Below, piece by piece: positions 42,025 through 50,938 of a stretch of 64,000 bases of DNA; within the stretch, counting starts at the first letter, position 1, and each line of letters starts with the position of its first letter. The stretch comes from JASHVB01 sp035523995. Lineage in GTDB: Bacteria; Pseudomonadota; Alphaproteobacteria; Acetobacterales; Acetobacteraceae. Both the position numbers and the translations under genes were made by a program. The DNA lies in NCBI GenBank assembly GCA_035523995.1, contig DATKPQ010000103.1:31019-95018 (forward strand), given 5' to 3'. The notes beneath the pieces were generated by a model. It was not told where the DNA came from. It saw nothing but the letters and a program-made list of their open reading frames with translations, and made no database searches.

Positions 42025-43440
42025 TCAGGCGGACATCTGGATGGGCGGATCGATCTCGTCTGGCAGCGGGCACACGTAGGGCGTGCGGGATATTTTTGCC
42101 TGGTGGTCGGCCTTGGCGCGGGCGAGCAAGACTTCGTCCTGAAGGACGTCAACCGCGGTGCCGGCCATCACCTTTGCCACGTGCACCATGCCCTTATGGG
42201 CGGCGGGCATTTTCCCCTGCGCCGTCAGTTGCCAGGAATGGCCGGGCGTGCCGATCGCATAGGTGGATCCGCGGGCCTGCACCGTTGGCACCACCCAGCT
42301 CACGTCGCCGACATCGGTGGAACCCATCATGGGTGCGCTTTTCGCGTCCATCGGGATGATCTCGTCGCACAGCGGGGCGTCGTTCATCGGCATGCCGGCG
42401 CGGCGGAATGAGGATTCGATGTCCTCCTCGGTCAGCGTCGCCTGGATCTTGCGGGCGAAGGCGCGGTCGGCGTCGTCGAACGGCGGCGGGCCGAGGCGTT
42501 GCAGGTTGTCGTGCATCGCCTTTTCCAGCGGCGCGTTGCCGAGCAAATTCGAAACCGCGCTGACCACCTGGGCCTTGACGGTGGTTTCCGTCATCAGCGC
42601 GGCACCGTCGGCGATCTTGCGCACGCGCTCGATCAGGCGGGTCAGCTCGGGCAGGTTGCGGGCGCGGATCAGGTACCGCACCTTGGCGTGCGCCTGCACC
42701 ACGTTGGGTGCGATTCCGCCGGCGTCGAGCAATGCGTAGTGCACGCGCGCGTCGGAAGGCATGTGTTCGCGCATGTAGTTCACGCCGACATTCATCAGTT
42801 CCACCGCGTCCAGCGCGCTGCGGCCGAGATGCGGTGCGGCGGCGGCGTGCGAGGCGCGGCCGGTGAAGGAGAAATCGATGCGGGTATTGGCGAGCGAGAC
42901 CGGTTCGTAGACGCCGGCGAAAGCGGAGGGGTGCCAGGTGATCGCGATGTCCACGTCGGCGAACGAACCGGCGCGCGCCATGAAGCCCTTTGCCGCGCCG
43001 CCTTCCTCCGCGGGGCAGCCGTAATAGCGCACGCGTCCCTGGATGCCGCGCGCCGCGAGGTAGTCCTTCACCGCGGTGGCGGCGAGCAATGATGCCGAGC
43101 CGAGCAAATTATGGCCGCAGCCATGGCCGAAGCCGTTGCCGGGGAGGGGGCGATGCTCGGCCACACCGGCTTCCTGCGACAGTCCGGGCAGCGCGTCGTA
43201 TTCGCCCAGGATGGCGATGACAGGGCCGCCTTCGCCGGCCTCACCCATGACCGCGGTGGGGATGCCCGCGACGTCCTTGGTGACGCGAAAGCCCTGCGCT
43301 TCCAGCATCTCGGTATGGGCAGCACAGGACTGGAACTCGCCGTAGCAGAGTTCGGGGGTGCCCCAGACCCGGTCGGACAGTTGGGTGAATGGTTCCTGTT
43401 TGGCATCGACGAGGGACCAGATCTCTTCCGTGTTCTGCAA
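42025..43440 (-). CDS. M20-family amidohydrolase (AbgB-like)
   Basis: A 471-residue metal-dependent amidohydrolase with GEYDALPGLSQEAG, HGCGHNLLGSASLLAA, CPAEEGGAAKGFMARAG and the dimerisation motif GRASHAAAAPHLGRSALDAV. The TTG start at 43440 is supported by CAGGAG 8-9 bases before it. It lies 15 bp downstream of tag on the same strand. It parallels the protein at 22.0 kb and probably cleaves an N-acyl or p-aminobenzoyl-amino acid. Confidence 0.9.
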   Translation of the reverse strand: MQNTEEIWSLVDAKQEPFTQLSDRVWGTPELCYGEFQSCAAHTEMLEAQGFRVTKDVAGIPTAVMGEAGEGGPVIAILGEYDALPGLSQEAGVAEHRPLPGNGFGHGCGHNLLGSASLLAATAVKDYLAARGIQGRVRYYGCPAEEGGAAKGFMARAGSFADVDIAITWHPSAFAGVYEPVSLANTRIDFSFTGRASHAAAAPHLGRSALDAVELMNVGVNYMREHMPSDARVHYALLDAGGIAPNVVQAHAKVRYLIRARNLPELTRLIERVRKIADGAALMTETTVKAQVVSAVSNLLGNAPLEKAMHDNLQRLGPPPFDDADRAFARKIQATLTEEDIESSFRRAGMPMNDAPLCDEIIPMDAKSAPMMGSTDVGDVSWVVPTVQARGSTYAIGTPGHSWQLTAQGKMPAAHKGMVHVAKVMAGTAVDVLQDEVLLARAKADHQAKISRTPYVCPLPDEIDPPIQMSA

Positions 43441-43455
43441 CGTGCGGACTCCTGT

Positions 43456-44064
43456 TTATGGCGATTGATGGCGGAAGCAGTCGACCAGATGATCGTTCAC
43501 CATACCGGTCGCCTGCATGAAGGCATAGCAGATGGTGGAACCGACAAAAGCGAAGCCGTCCTTGCGGAGCTGCTTGCTCATCCGGTCGGATTCGGGCGTG
43601 GAGGCGGGAACCTGGCCGGGCTGGGTCCAGCGATTGACGATCGGCTGCGCGCCGATGAACGACCACAGATAGGCGTCCAGGCTGCCATGGGTTTCGGCTA
43701 TGCGGAGCGCCGCCTGGGCATTGCTGCGCGCCGACCAGATCTTCTGCCGGTTGCGGATGATGCCGGCGTTGGTCAGCAGCTTTTCCAGGGTGGCATCGCG
43801 CATGCGTGCGAGGCGGGCGATGTCGTAGCCGAGGAACGCGTCGCGATAGGCGTCCCGGCGCGCCAGGATGGTGCGCCAGGAGAGGCCGGCCTGGGCGCCT
43901 TCCAGCGTGAGGAACTCGAACAATACCGTGTCGTCGTGCTGCGGCACGCCCCATTCGGTGTCGTGATACCGCTGCATGGCCTGGTCGCTTTGCGCCGCCC
44001 AGACGCAGCGGGTCATGCCGGCGGGTGTTGTTGCTGCATCGGGCGCCGGCGTCATGCCCGGCAT
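43456..44064 (-). CDS. tag: DNA-3-methyladenine glycosylase I
   Basis: Excises 3-methyladenine from alkylated DNA, starting base-excision repair. It has 202 residues. The HhH-type fold shows TRCVWAAQSDQAMQRYHDTE, WGVPQHDDTVLFEFLTLEGA and AGLSWRTILARRDAYRDAF. The structural zinc site matches E. coli Tag: C20, H34, H192 and C196. The ATG at 44064 follows AGGGA; an internal ATG at 44016 would start at TRCVW. It precedes an M20 gene. Confidence 0.93.
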   Translation of the reverse strand: MPGMTPAPDAATTPAGMTRCVWAAQSDQAMQRYHDTEWGVPQHDDTVLFEFLTLEGAQAGLSWRTILARRDAYRDAFLGYDIARLARMRDATLEKLLTNAGIIRNRQKIWSARSNAQAALRIAETHGSLDAYLWSFIGAQPIVNRWTQPGQVPASTPESDRMSKQLRKDGFAFVGSTICYAFMQATGMVNDHLVDCFRHQSP

Positions 44065-44335
44065 GGATTTGTCCCTGCTTCGTTGCCGATGCGGCCATCA
44101 TAGCGAAGCACGGGATGGCTACCAAACGCGCCGGGCGCGCCGTGCGCGGCGTGAGACGGTTGCGCGCGGTGCCCTGCCCGCGATCGCTCTTGCATCGTAT
44201 TGCCTGTGACATTGCAGTGCCGCCGGTTCGGCCGCATTGCCGCGTGGTAACGCCACGATGGGCCCGGCCGCTGTAGAAGACGCCGGAACATTGCTAAGAA
44301 ACCGTTGTCACGGCACTGTGAGGGCATTCAGCAGA

Positions 44336-45877
44336 ATGAATTTTGTCCATCTGGCACCCGAAACCGGCTTGGTGCGGCCTGCGTCCGGGCCGGCGCCGGA
44401 CGGCGAGCCGAGGTTGCGCACCATCCTGGCCTGCGTCGCCGCGTTCGCGGTGATCTGGGGCGTGTATTTCGCCATTGCCGAGGCGCCGGCCGCAATCAAG
44501 CACGACATGGCGGAGGCCTATGCCTGGGGCCAGGAATTCCAACTCGGCTACAACCAGCATCCGCCGTTCTGGGCGTGGATCTGCGGGGCGTGGTTCCTGG
44601 TTTTCCCGCACACGCAATGGGCGTTTTCGTTCCTTAGCAGTATCAATAGCGCGATCGGGCTGTGGGGCTGCTGGGCGCTGATCGGGGATTTTGTTGCCGG
44701 CAAAAAGCGTGTTGCCGCCTGGGCAATGCTGCTGCTGGTGCCGGCCAGCACGTATTACGCCTATAAGTACGATGCCAACATTATTTTCCTGTCGGTCTGG
44801 CCGTGGACGTTGCACTGGTTCCTGCGGTCGGTGCGCAGTCGCCGAATCGGGGATGGCGTGGGCTTCGGCGTCTGCATGGCCATGGCGCTGATGTCGAAAT
44901 ACTACGCGCTGATCCTCGCAGTAACGTGCCTGATCTCGCTGTTGTGGCACCCGTTGCGCTGGCGTTATCTTAGCTCGGCTGCGCCCTACGTCGCGATCGG
45001 CGTCTGCGGGTTGCTGTGCGTGCCGCATATCTGGTGGTTGTTCACCAATAACGCGCCGCCGATCGCGTATCTGGAAAGCAAGAGCGGTTGGCCTTGGTGG
45101 TATGTCGGCGACGCCGCCGCGAAGACCGCTGTTGGCGCTGTCGGGATGCAGCTTGGGCTTGTGGTTCCTGTCGCGCTGACCCTTTGGCGGAGACTGCCGG
45201 GCGATAACGGCCGGGCATTCCGCGAGGTCAGCGGTTGCGATATGCGCATTCTGGCAACGATGTCGCTGGCGCCGGTGTTGCTGACCTTGGTCAGTGGCCT
45301 GGCGATTCGTACGCCGGTCACGCTGGAAATGACGCAGGCGACGTACCCGCTGGTGCCGCTGTTGCTGATCGAGCTGATTGGTATGCGCGACGTGGGCAAG
45401 CTGTGCCGGATCAGCGTGCGGATTGCGGTTGGCCTGTGCCTCGGCTCGCTGATCCTGGCGCCGGGTATTTGCTACGCGCGGACGTGGTATTTGTCGGAAG
45501 GGAGGAAGGCGCTGCCGTTCCAGGAAGTGGCGCTGACCGCGACGAAGCTGTGGCACACTCTTGTTGGCACGAAGCTGGACTATGTCACCGGCACGGTCTG
45601 GTATGAAAACGAAACGGCCTTCTACAGCCCGGACCACCCGCACGCTTTCGTCGGCTTCGATTTCGACCACAGCCTGTGGGTGACGCCGGAAAAACTGGCG
45701 CGGCACGGATTGCTGGTGATTTGCCGGTTCGACGATCGGACGTGCCTCGACGACAGCGCCAGGTTTGCGACGCCGCAATCGACACGAATCGTGCTGACCC
45801 TGGCGCATCATTTCATCGGCCATATGTCGGAGCCGCGGAATTATGTGCTGACGATCATTCCGCCGCGCGTGCACTGA
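44336..45877 (+). CDS. GT39-family membrane glycosyltransferase (ArnT/PMT-like)
   Basis: A 513-residue multi-pass membrane protein of the ArnT/protein O-mannosyltransferase superfamily, which moves a sugar from a polyprenyl phosphate donor to lipid A, protein or another acceptor. The first helix and luminal loop carry HDMAEAYAWGQEFQLGYNQH with PPFWAWI, the typical acidic loop and HP motif. Further helices and KYDANIIFLSVWPWTLHWFL follow. The C-terminal soluble part is short. Its acceptor is unknown; no lipid A genes are near. Confidence 0.85.
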   Translation: MNFVHLAPETGLVRPASGPAPDGEPRLRTILACVAAFAVIWGVYFAIAEAPAAIKHDMAEAYAWGQEFQLGYNQHPPFWAWICGAWFLVFPHTQWAFSFLSSINSAIGLWGCWALIGDFVAGKKRVAAWAMLLLVPASTYYAYKYDANIIFLSVWPWTLHWFLRSVRSRRIGDGVGFGVCMAMALMSKYYALILAVTCLISLLWHPLRWRYLSSAAPYVAIGVCGLLCVPHIWWLFTNNAPPIAYLESKSGWPWWYVGDAAAKTAVGAVGMQLGLVVPVALTLWRRLPGDNGRAFREVSGCDMRILATMSLAPVLLTLVSGLAIRTPVTLEMTQATYPLVPLLLIELIGMRDVGKLCRISVRIAVGLCLGSLILAPGICYARTWYLSEGRKALPFQEVALTATKLWHTLVGTKLDYVTGTVWYENETAFYSPDHPHAFVGFDFDHSLWVTPEKLARHGLLVICRFDDRTCLDDSARFATPQSTRIVLTLAHHFIGHMSEPRNYVLTIIPPRVH

Positions 45878-45905
45878 CCTGCTGTCAGAGCAGCGTGACT
45901 CACAC

Positions 45906-46048
45906 GCCCCATGTCATTGCGCGTTAGCACCGGCCGTGGCGGCGAGTTACCAGCGGCCGTGGCGCCCGACCCGCGCATGAATGCAACGACGCGGCACCGA
46001 TCCAGTCGGCCACGCCGGCTGGTGGTCTAACTCGCAGTAACATGGGGC
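45906..46048. repeat. 143-bp element with 22-bp imperfect terminal inverted repeats
   Basis: GCCCCATGTCATTGCGCGTT-AG at 45906-45927 and its inverted partner at 46027-46048 match at 19 of 22 bases. Ends contain ATGTCATTGCG as in the dispersed palindromes, but the interior differs. It could be a MITE-like relic. It lies between the glycosyltransferase gene and the hairpin at 46075. Confidence 0.65.
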
Positions 46049-46074
46049 GGGCGGTTCGCCGGGCTCCGAAATGC

Positions 46075-46106
46075 CGAAGGCCCCGACGTTGCCGTCGGGG
46101 CCTTCG
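46075..46106 (-). terminator. Hairpin downstream of the tiny ORF
   Basis: GAAGGCCCCGACG pairs perfectly with CGTCGGGGCCTTC across a 4-base loop, plus one more pair, giving a 14-bp stem. It starts 37 bases after the stop codon of the 21-codon ORF on the minus strand. There is no long U tract, so it may be a terminator or an RNA-stabilising 3' end. Confidence 0.7.
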
Positions 46107-46142
46107 CATTGCTGTGACGATCCGTCTCCGGACCGGATAACG

Positions 46143-46208
46143 CTACGCCGTCGCGCTCGCGCCGGCGATCCAGGTCTGGTCGAAGGACCTCACGGAGCAA
46201 TGAGACAC
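46143..46208 (-). CDS. Tiny ORF with extreme Shine-Dalgarno, unknown function
   Basis: A 22-codon frame (21 residues: MSHCSVRSFDQ... ending IAGASATA) begins at GTG 46208. Directly before it lies GAAAGGAGGTGATCCA, complementary to the 3' tail of alphaproteobacterial 16S rRNA over its whole length (17 bases counting the G of GTG), with 7 bases between AGGAGG and the start. An in-frame ATG at 46226 would give a 27-residue product but would put the start inside the SD. A candidate promoter precedes it and a hairpin follows, so the unit looks like an independent ~170-nt transcript. Possible roles: microprotein, leader peptide, or an RNA that titrates ribosomes. Confidence 0.55.
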   Translation of the reverse strand: MSHCSVRSFDQTWIAGASATA

Positions 46209-46245
46209 TGGATCACCTCCTTTCATGTTGTTGCCAGGGAGCCGC

Positions 46246-46274
46246 AGTTTGACCGGCACAAGCCGCGAATGCAA
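46246..46274 (-). promoter_or_regulatory. Candidate promoter of the tiny ORF
   Basis: On the minus strand TTGCAT (46269-46274) and CAAACT (46246-46251) are separated by 17 bp. Transcription would start near 46239, giving a 5' leader that reaches the SD within about 15 bases. Weak match at -10; by-eye assignment. Confidence 0.35.
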
Positions 46275-46359
46275 GCGACGCCGTCGAGTCGGCCGAAAAT
46301 CGCCCCCCTCACGATCGCGCGCCCACTTCCGGTCACCATCTGTTCTTTTTTTTCCTGGC

Positions 46360-46390
46360 AAAAAAAACGGCCCGACATATGTCGGGCCGT
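46360..46390 (-). terminator. Rho-independent terminator of the glutamate dehydrogenase gene
   Basis: A perfect palindrome at 46367-46390 (ACGGCCCGACAT and its complement) is followed on the minus strand by eight U (A8 at 46360-46367). It lies 142 bp after the dehydrogenase stop and upstream of the tiny ORF promoter, separating the two units. Confidence 0.9.
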
Positions 46391-46531
46391 GAAAGGAAGG
46401 TCCGGGTTGACCTGGGCCATGGAGACCCAACCGAGCGGCGCGGGTGTTGGGGCAGCGCCAATCGGCGAACACACTTATGTCATCGCCCGGCGCGTCAGCC
46501 TGTGAGCCAGATCACAAGCTGGAAAATATTT

Positions 46532-47794
46532 TCAGGGGAACAGGCCGCGGGTGTTCTTGGCGTTCCGTACCTTCTCCACGCCGATCGCCATGGCCGCCGT
46601 GCGGTGCGCAACCCGGTCGCGTTCGGCCCGCGCCAGCACCTGGGCGAACGCCCTGTCCAGCACGTGGTACAGCTTGCTCATCACTTCGGCTTCGTCCCAG
46701 AAGAACTGCTGCAAATCCTGCACCCACTCGAAATAGCTGACGACCACGCCGCCGGCATTGCACAGGATGTCGGGGATCACGAAGATCTCGCCACGACGCT
46801 GGTCCAGAACGGTGTCCGCCTCCGGCATGGTGGGGCCGTTGGCACCCTCGGCCAGCACGCGGCATTGCAGTCTTGCGGCAAGGTCGGCGTCGATCACCCG
46901 CTCCATCGCGGCCGGCACCAGCACATCGCACCGCTGCGTCAGGAGCGCGTGCGGATCGAAGGAGAGCTGGTTGGAGAAGCCGGCGAGCACGCCGTTATGG
47001 TCGGCGGCGTGACGGATCAGTGCCGCCACATCCAGGCCACGCGGATCGTAGTAGCACGCGGTGTGGTCGGAGATGCCGATCAGCTTCAGGCCGCGCTCCG
47101 CCAGGGTCTGCGCGGCGTAGCTGCCGACATTGCCGAAACCCTGCACGATGGCTGTGGCTCCTGCGGGTTCGATGCCCAGACGCTCCAGAGCGCGATTCGC
47201 CAGGTAGGCGACGCCGCGGCCGGTTGCCTCGCGGCGGCCCAGCGTGCCGCCAGACGCGACCGGCTTGCCGGTGACGATCTCGGTGACCGTCCGGCCCTGG
47301 TACATGGAATAGGTGTCCATGAACCAGGCCATGATTTGCTCATTGGTGCCCATGTCGGGGGCCATGACGTCGGTGTGGGGGCCGACGAAGGGGATCATCT
47401 CCTGCATGTAGCGGCGGGACAGGTTCTCCAGTTCGTGCCGCGTGAGGGCGCGGGGATCGACGGTGATGCCGCCCTTCGCGCCGCCATAGGGCAGATTGGT
47501 CAGCGCACATTTCCAGCTCATCCAGATCGCCAGTGCGGCCACCTCGCCGACATCCAGGTTGGGCGCATAGCGCGTACCGCCCTTGGTGGGGCCGAGCGTC
47601 AGATGGTGCTGCACGCGGTAGCCGTGGAAGACAGTGGTGCGGCCATCCTCCATGTGGATGGGGCAGGCGACGGTGATCGCACGCTTGGGGAACAGGAGCC
47701 GGTCGCGTTCGTCGAAGGGGATTTCGAGATAGTCGGCGATGACCTGGAATTGCTCGCGGGCCATGTCGAATACCGGCCCGGTGTAGATGGTCAT
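46532..47794 (-). CDS. Glu/Leu/Phe/Val dehydrogenase (glutamate dehydrogenase)
   Basis: Reversibly deaminates glutamate to 2-oxoglutarate and ammonia with NAD(P). It has 420 residues, the length of the small hexameric class. Catalytic lysines lie in LGPTKGGTRY (K71) and LPYGGAKGGI (K107); the nucleotide motif is GFGNVGS at 219-225, followed later by ISDHTA. The ATG at 47794 follows AGGAGAG. A strong terminator lies downstream. Leucine or phenylalanine dehydrogenase activity is less likely given the small-hexamer Glu-type motifs, but cofactor preference is not clear. Confidence 0.92.
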   Translation of the reverse strand: MTIYTGPVFDMAREQFQVIADYLEIPFDERDRLLFPKRAITVACPIHMEDGRTTVFHGYRVQHHLTLGPTKGGTRYAPNLDVGEVAALAIWMSWKCALTNLPYGGAKGGITVDPRALTRHELENLSRRYMQEMIPFVGPHTDVMAPDMGTNEQIMAWFMDTYSMYQGRTVTEIVTGKPVASGGTLGRREATGRGVAYLANRALERLGIEPAGATAIVQGFGNVGSYAAQTLAERGLKLIGISDHTACYYDPRGLDVAALIRHAADHNGVLAGFSNQLSFDPHALLTQRCDVLVPAAMERVIDADLAARLQCRVLAEGANGPTMPEADTVLDQRRGEIFVIPDILCNAGGVVVSYFEWVQDLQQFFWDEAEVMSKLYHVLDRAFAQVLARAERDRVAHRTAAMAIGVEKVRNAKNTRGLFP

Positions 47795-48547
47795 GGATTG
47801 CTCTCCTGGCGCGTTCCTCGGATGGCGGGTCTTGGAAGCGATTCCGCCTTCGGCGAGTCGGATAGTTGGGCGCCGAGGCCGGTTTGGCCAAGCGGCCGGG
47901 ATGACGCCACCGGGGATGGCGGGCAGGGGATTGGTTATCGGCATCCACGCCCCAGGGCCGACCCGACCCCAGGGCCGACCCCCAGGGCCGACCCCAGGGC
48001 CGACCCCAGGGCCGACCCGACGCGCGCCGCCGGCGTGAGACAGCCGCGCGCGCGGAATGCGGGCGCGCCGGTCCCGCGGGGAATTTTTAGTCCCGATGGG
48101 ACCAAGGACCTTGAACTGATACTGGCTATGAGTATATGGCCGTGCGCGATGCCAGCGCGTTTGACCGCTTCGTGCCGGTTCGGCGTTGCCGGGTGGAGTT
48201 CAACCATCAGGGATGACATGAAACCGCGATCTACCAGTCAGCCATCGGAGAGCCACAGTAGGCGCTTGCCGCCTGCCGCGAGTGTTCTGATTGGCCGGAC
48301 CGTCGCCCGGGCAGAGCATGCATCCATGAGGCCGTCGGCGCTGATGCGCTAGGCCGCGTGGTCTGGTCCTCCCGGGCTCGAGCAACCGCTTGAGTCGAAG
48401 GAGAGGGCCAATGACCGGCTTCCTCAACCTTGAATTGCTCTGGGCGCATGCCGCGCCTCGGGATCGTTGGCCTGACCGGGCACGTGGGATGTCTGGGCAT
48501 TCCAGCCTGGTCGCTCGGTGGGCGTGCGCCTCTGACGGAGGCTTTGT
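47795..48547. other. Long intergenic region with 13-bp tandem repeats
   Basis: CCCCAGGGCCGAC recurs about five times at 47950-48017 with short interruptions. A 71-codon frame at 48411-48626 (MTGFLNLELLWAHAAPRDRW...) has a good AAGGAGAG site but no recognisable family and overlaps the better small frame at 48548; it is left as a weak candidate. I see no tRNA or riboswitch here. Confidence 0.55.
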
Positions 48548-48664
48548 CTGTCGCTGCCGGATCGCTTCTGGCAGCAGGCGGTTTTCCGGGGGCTGCGCGT
48601 TTATGGCGCGGTCATGTTTATTGTGATGGTGATCGGCTTCGCCCGCGCGGCGGCCGTGAACTGA
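48548..48664 (+). CDS. Candidate 38-residue membrane microprotein with CTG start
   Basis: ACGGAGG lies 6 bases before a CTG at 48548. The frame reads (M)SLPDRFWQQAVFRGLRVYG then AVMFIVMVIGFARAAAVN and stops at 48664, 31 bp before the Na/Pi cotransporter ATG. The hydrophobic helix flanked by basic residues is protein-like. There is no ATG, GTG or TTG at its start, and an in-frame stop lies just upstream, so it is either a CTG-initiated small protein or a decayed gene end. Confidence 0.35.
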   Translation: MSLPDRFWQQAVFRGLRVYGAVMFIVMVIGFARAAAVN

Positions 48665-48695
48665 GCAACCGCGGCGGATCCGGGACAGCAGAGCC

Positions 48696-50393
48696 ATGAT
48701 CGCAACCATCGCGCTGATCGAATTGGTCGGCTACGTCGTGCTGTTGCTCTGGGGCATGCACATGGTCCAGAGCGGCGTGGTGCGCGCGTTCGGCTCCAGT
48801 CTCCGCCGGGTGATCGGCCGCACGCTCAGTAACCGCTTCGCCGCTATCGGCGCCGGGCTGGTCGTTACGGCTCTATTACAGAGCAGTACGGCGACCGCGA
48901 TGATGACGACGTCGCTGGCGGCGGATGGGACGGTGGCACTGGTGCCGGCGCTCGCCGTGATGCTGGGCGCCAATGTCGGCACGGCGCTGGTCGTGAAGGC
49001 GTTGTCGTTCGACGTGTCGTGGATCGCGCCGCTGCTGATGATCGCGGGCTATTTCGCGTTCCGGCATGGGCGGAAGGGCGTCGTCCACGACCTTGGTCGC
49101 GTTGGCATCGGGCTGGGGCTGATGCTGCTGGCCTTGCATCAGCTCGTCGTCACCATCCAGCCGGTGCAGACCGCGCCTGTGCTGGGCGAGCTGTTGGGCG
49201 CGCTGACCCGTGAGCCGTTGCTGGACCTGGCGCTGGCAGCCGTGCTCACCTTGGCGGCGCATTCCAGCATTGCATCGATCCTGCTGATCATGTCGCTTGC
49301 GGCGGGCCACGTCGTGACGCCGGTTGCGGCGATTGCGCTGGTGCTTGGTGCCAATGTGGGCGGCGCGCTGCCGCCGGTGCTGGAAGCGACCACCGCCGAC
49401 CCCGCCAGCCGCCGGCTGCCGATCGGCAACCTGGCGGTGCGCGCGATCGGGGCCGTGGTCGTGCTGCCGTTCGCGCACCCGATCGCGGCGATGCTGTGGC
49501 AATGGAACCCCAATCCCCGGGCCGACGTGGTTGATTTCCACATCGCGTTCAACCTGGTGCTGGCTTTGGTGTTTGTAGGAATTCTCGATCCTGCGGCGCG
49601 TGTCTTGACGATTTTGATGCCGGAACGGCCAAAGAAGTCGGACCAGGCGGCGGAGCCGCAGTATCTGGAGGAGGCGATGCTGGATGCGCCGTATCTTGCC
49701 CTGACCAATGCCTCGCGTGAGGCGTTCCGGATCGGCGATCTCGTGGGCTCGATGTTGCGTCTGTTGCTGCAGGCGGTGGTGGCGAACGATCAGGAGGCGC
49801 TGAAGGAACTTGGCCGCAACGGCAAGGCGCTGGACCGGTTGCAAGAGGCGGTGAAGGCGTATCTGACGCGGCTGGGTACCGATCGGCTGTCGGACGCTGA
49901 CACGCAGCGTCATAGTCATATTCTCGATTTCTCGGTCAATCTTGGGCATGCCGGCGACATCATCGAGCGTGGGCTCGCGGATGCCGCGTATCGCAAGATG
50001 AAAGGCGGGATCGTTCTGCATCCGGATGACGAGGCGGATCTTCGCAGTTTCCATGCCTGTGTGCTGGAGGACCTGAAACTGGCGATGGCCAGCTTCATGA
50101 CGGAGGATCCGCGGTCGGCGCAGAGCCTGCTGGATGCGAAGCGGCACCTGAACGCGATGGAGCGGGCGGTGGGGCGGCGGCATTTGAGCCGGCTGGAGGG
50201 ACGGCCGAAGGGTGATCTGGAAGCCAGCACGCTGTATCTGGCGATTCTGCGCGACCTGCGGCGAATCAATTCGCATCTCTCGGCTGTCGCCTATGACGTG
50301 CTGGGGCTGTCAGACGCACAGGAAGTGGCGGACGAGCCGGTGGCACGGGACAACGGGTCTGCTGCGGAATTGCCGGCGATCGGGGCCGGATGA
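48696..50393 (+). CDS. Na/Pi cotransporter family protein with PhoU-like domain
   Basis: A 565-residue NptA/YjbB-type protein: two inverted membrane repeats each with the QSS-like motif (LLQSSTATAMMTTSLA near residue 61; AAHSSIASILLIMSLA in the second half, with H for Q), then a cytoplasmic PhoU-like helical domain (from about 330; ILDFSVNLGHAGDIIERGLA, SFHACVLEDLKLAMASFMTE). It is expected to move phosphate with sodium. No Pho regulon genes are adjacent. Confidence 0.9.
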   Translation: MIATIALIELVGYVVLLLWGMHMVQSGVVRAFGSSLRRVIGRTLSNRFAAIGAGLVVTALLQSSTATAMMTTSLAADGTVALVPALAVMLGANVGTALVVKALSFDVSWIAPLLMIAGYFAFRHGRKGVVHDLGRVGIGLGLMLLALHQLVVTIQPVQTAPVLGELLGALTREPLLDLALAAVLTLAAHSSIASILLIMSLAAGHVVTPVAAIALVLGANVGGALPPVLEATTADPASRRLPIGNLAVRAIGAVVVLPFAHPIAAMLWQWNPNPRADVVDFHIAFNLVLALVFVGILDPAARVLTILMPERPKKSDQAAEPQYLEEAMLDAPYLALTNASREAFRIGDLVGSMLRLLLQAVVANDQEALKELGRNGKALDRLQEAVKAYLTRLGTDRLSDADTQRHSHILDFSVNLGHAGDIIERGLADAAYRKMKGGIVLHPDDEADLRSFHACVLEDLKLAMASFMTEDPRSAQSLLDAKRHLNAMERAVGRRHLSRLEGRPKGDLEASTLYLAILRDLRRINSHLSAVAYDVLGLSDAQEVADEPVARDNGSAAELPAIGAG

Positions 50394-50938
50394 GAGGGGA
50401 CGGCATGTCCGTCAACTGCTTCGGTGGAGTGGCTAACCAGCAGTCAGAGACCTGAGTTTCCTCTGCGGCGCTGCAGACGCCCGAGGTGGATCGTCGGCGT
50501 CCGGTCGGGGCGTCCGGTCGGGGCGTCCGGTCGGGGCCATGCCGCAGCGTTGATGGCGCGGTATGTCCGGCGCTTCCGGACCAGGTCCAAGGCGTGGCTT
50601 CAACCCGGCAGGCCACTTTCCCATCCTGCCTGTGAGTCGATTCATAGGCATGGATCCGCGATCCAAAGTCCTATGGGCCCCCCGATGCCTGTGTCGGGAT
50701 TGCGATGGGAGGGCGGGGTGTGGTCGCCGCTGGCCACTGGTGACGCGCGGCGCATCGGCGATGCGAGGCCGCCATCTCGTGGCTGTTTACCCTTCGGTAA
50801 GAACGTGATGCGAAGATCGAGGCACGGGCTCGGGGTTCGACCCAACCCCGACCGGTCGTACGTCAGCCCTCGCGCCGCGGCCACGCGGCAAGGTGGCCTG
50901 AGCGGATGGCAGGTCGGCTACTGCCGCAGGTCGGTGCG
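50394..50938. other. Intergenic region with 13-bp tandem repeats
   Basis: GTCCGGTCGGGGC occurs three times in tandem at 50499-50537. Beyond that I see no gene or RNA in this stretch, which should hold the promoter for the GGDEF-EAL gene. Confidence 0.6.

Noticed and set aside
45878..46070. Folded intergenic segment considered as a tRNA
   Set aside because: No T-loop (GTTCGAAT-like) or acceptor pairing was found; the symmetry is explained by a 22-bp inverted repeat.
46208..46224. Plus-strand CTGGATCACCTCCTTTC looks like the 3' end of 16S rRNA
   Set aside because: No 16S sequence precedes it and no ITS or 23S follows; it reads better as a long Shine-Dalgarno on the minus strand.
48411..48626. 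71-codon frame with a good ribosome site upstream of the Na/Pi transporter
   Set aside because: No recognisable domain, Cys/Arg-rich, and overlaps a more protein-like small frame; kept only as a note.
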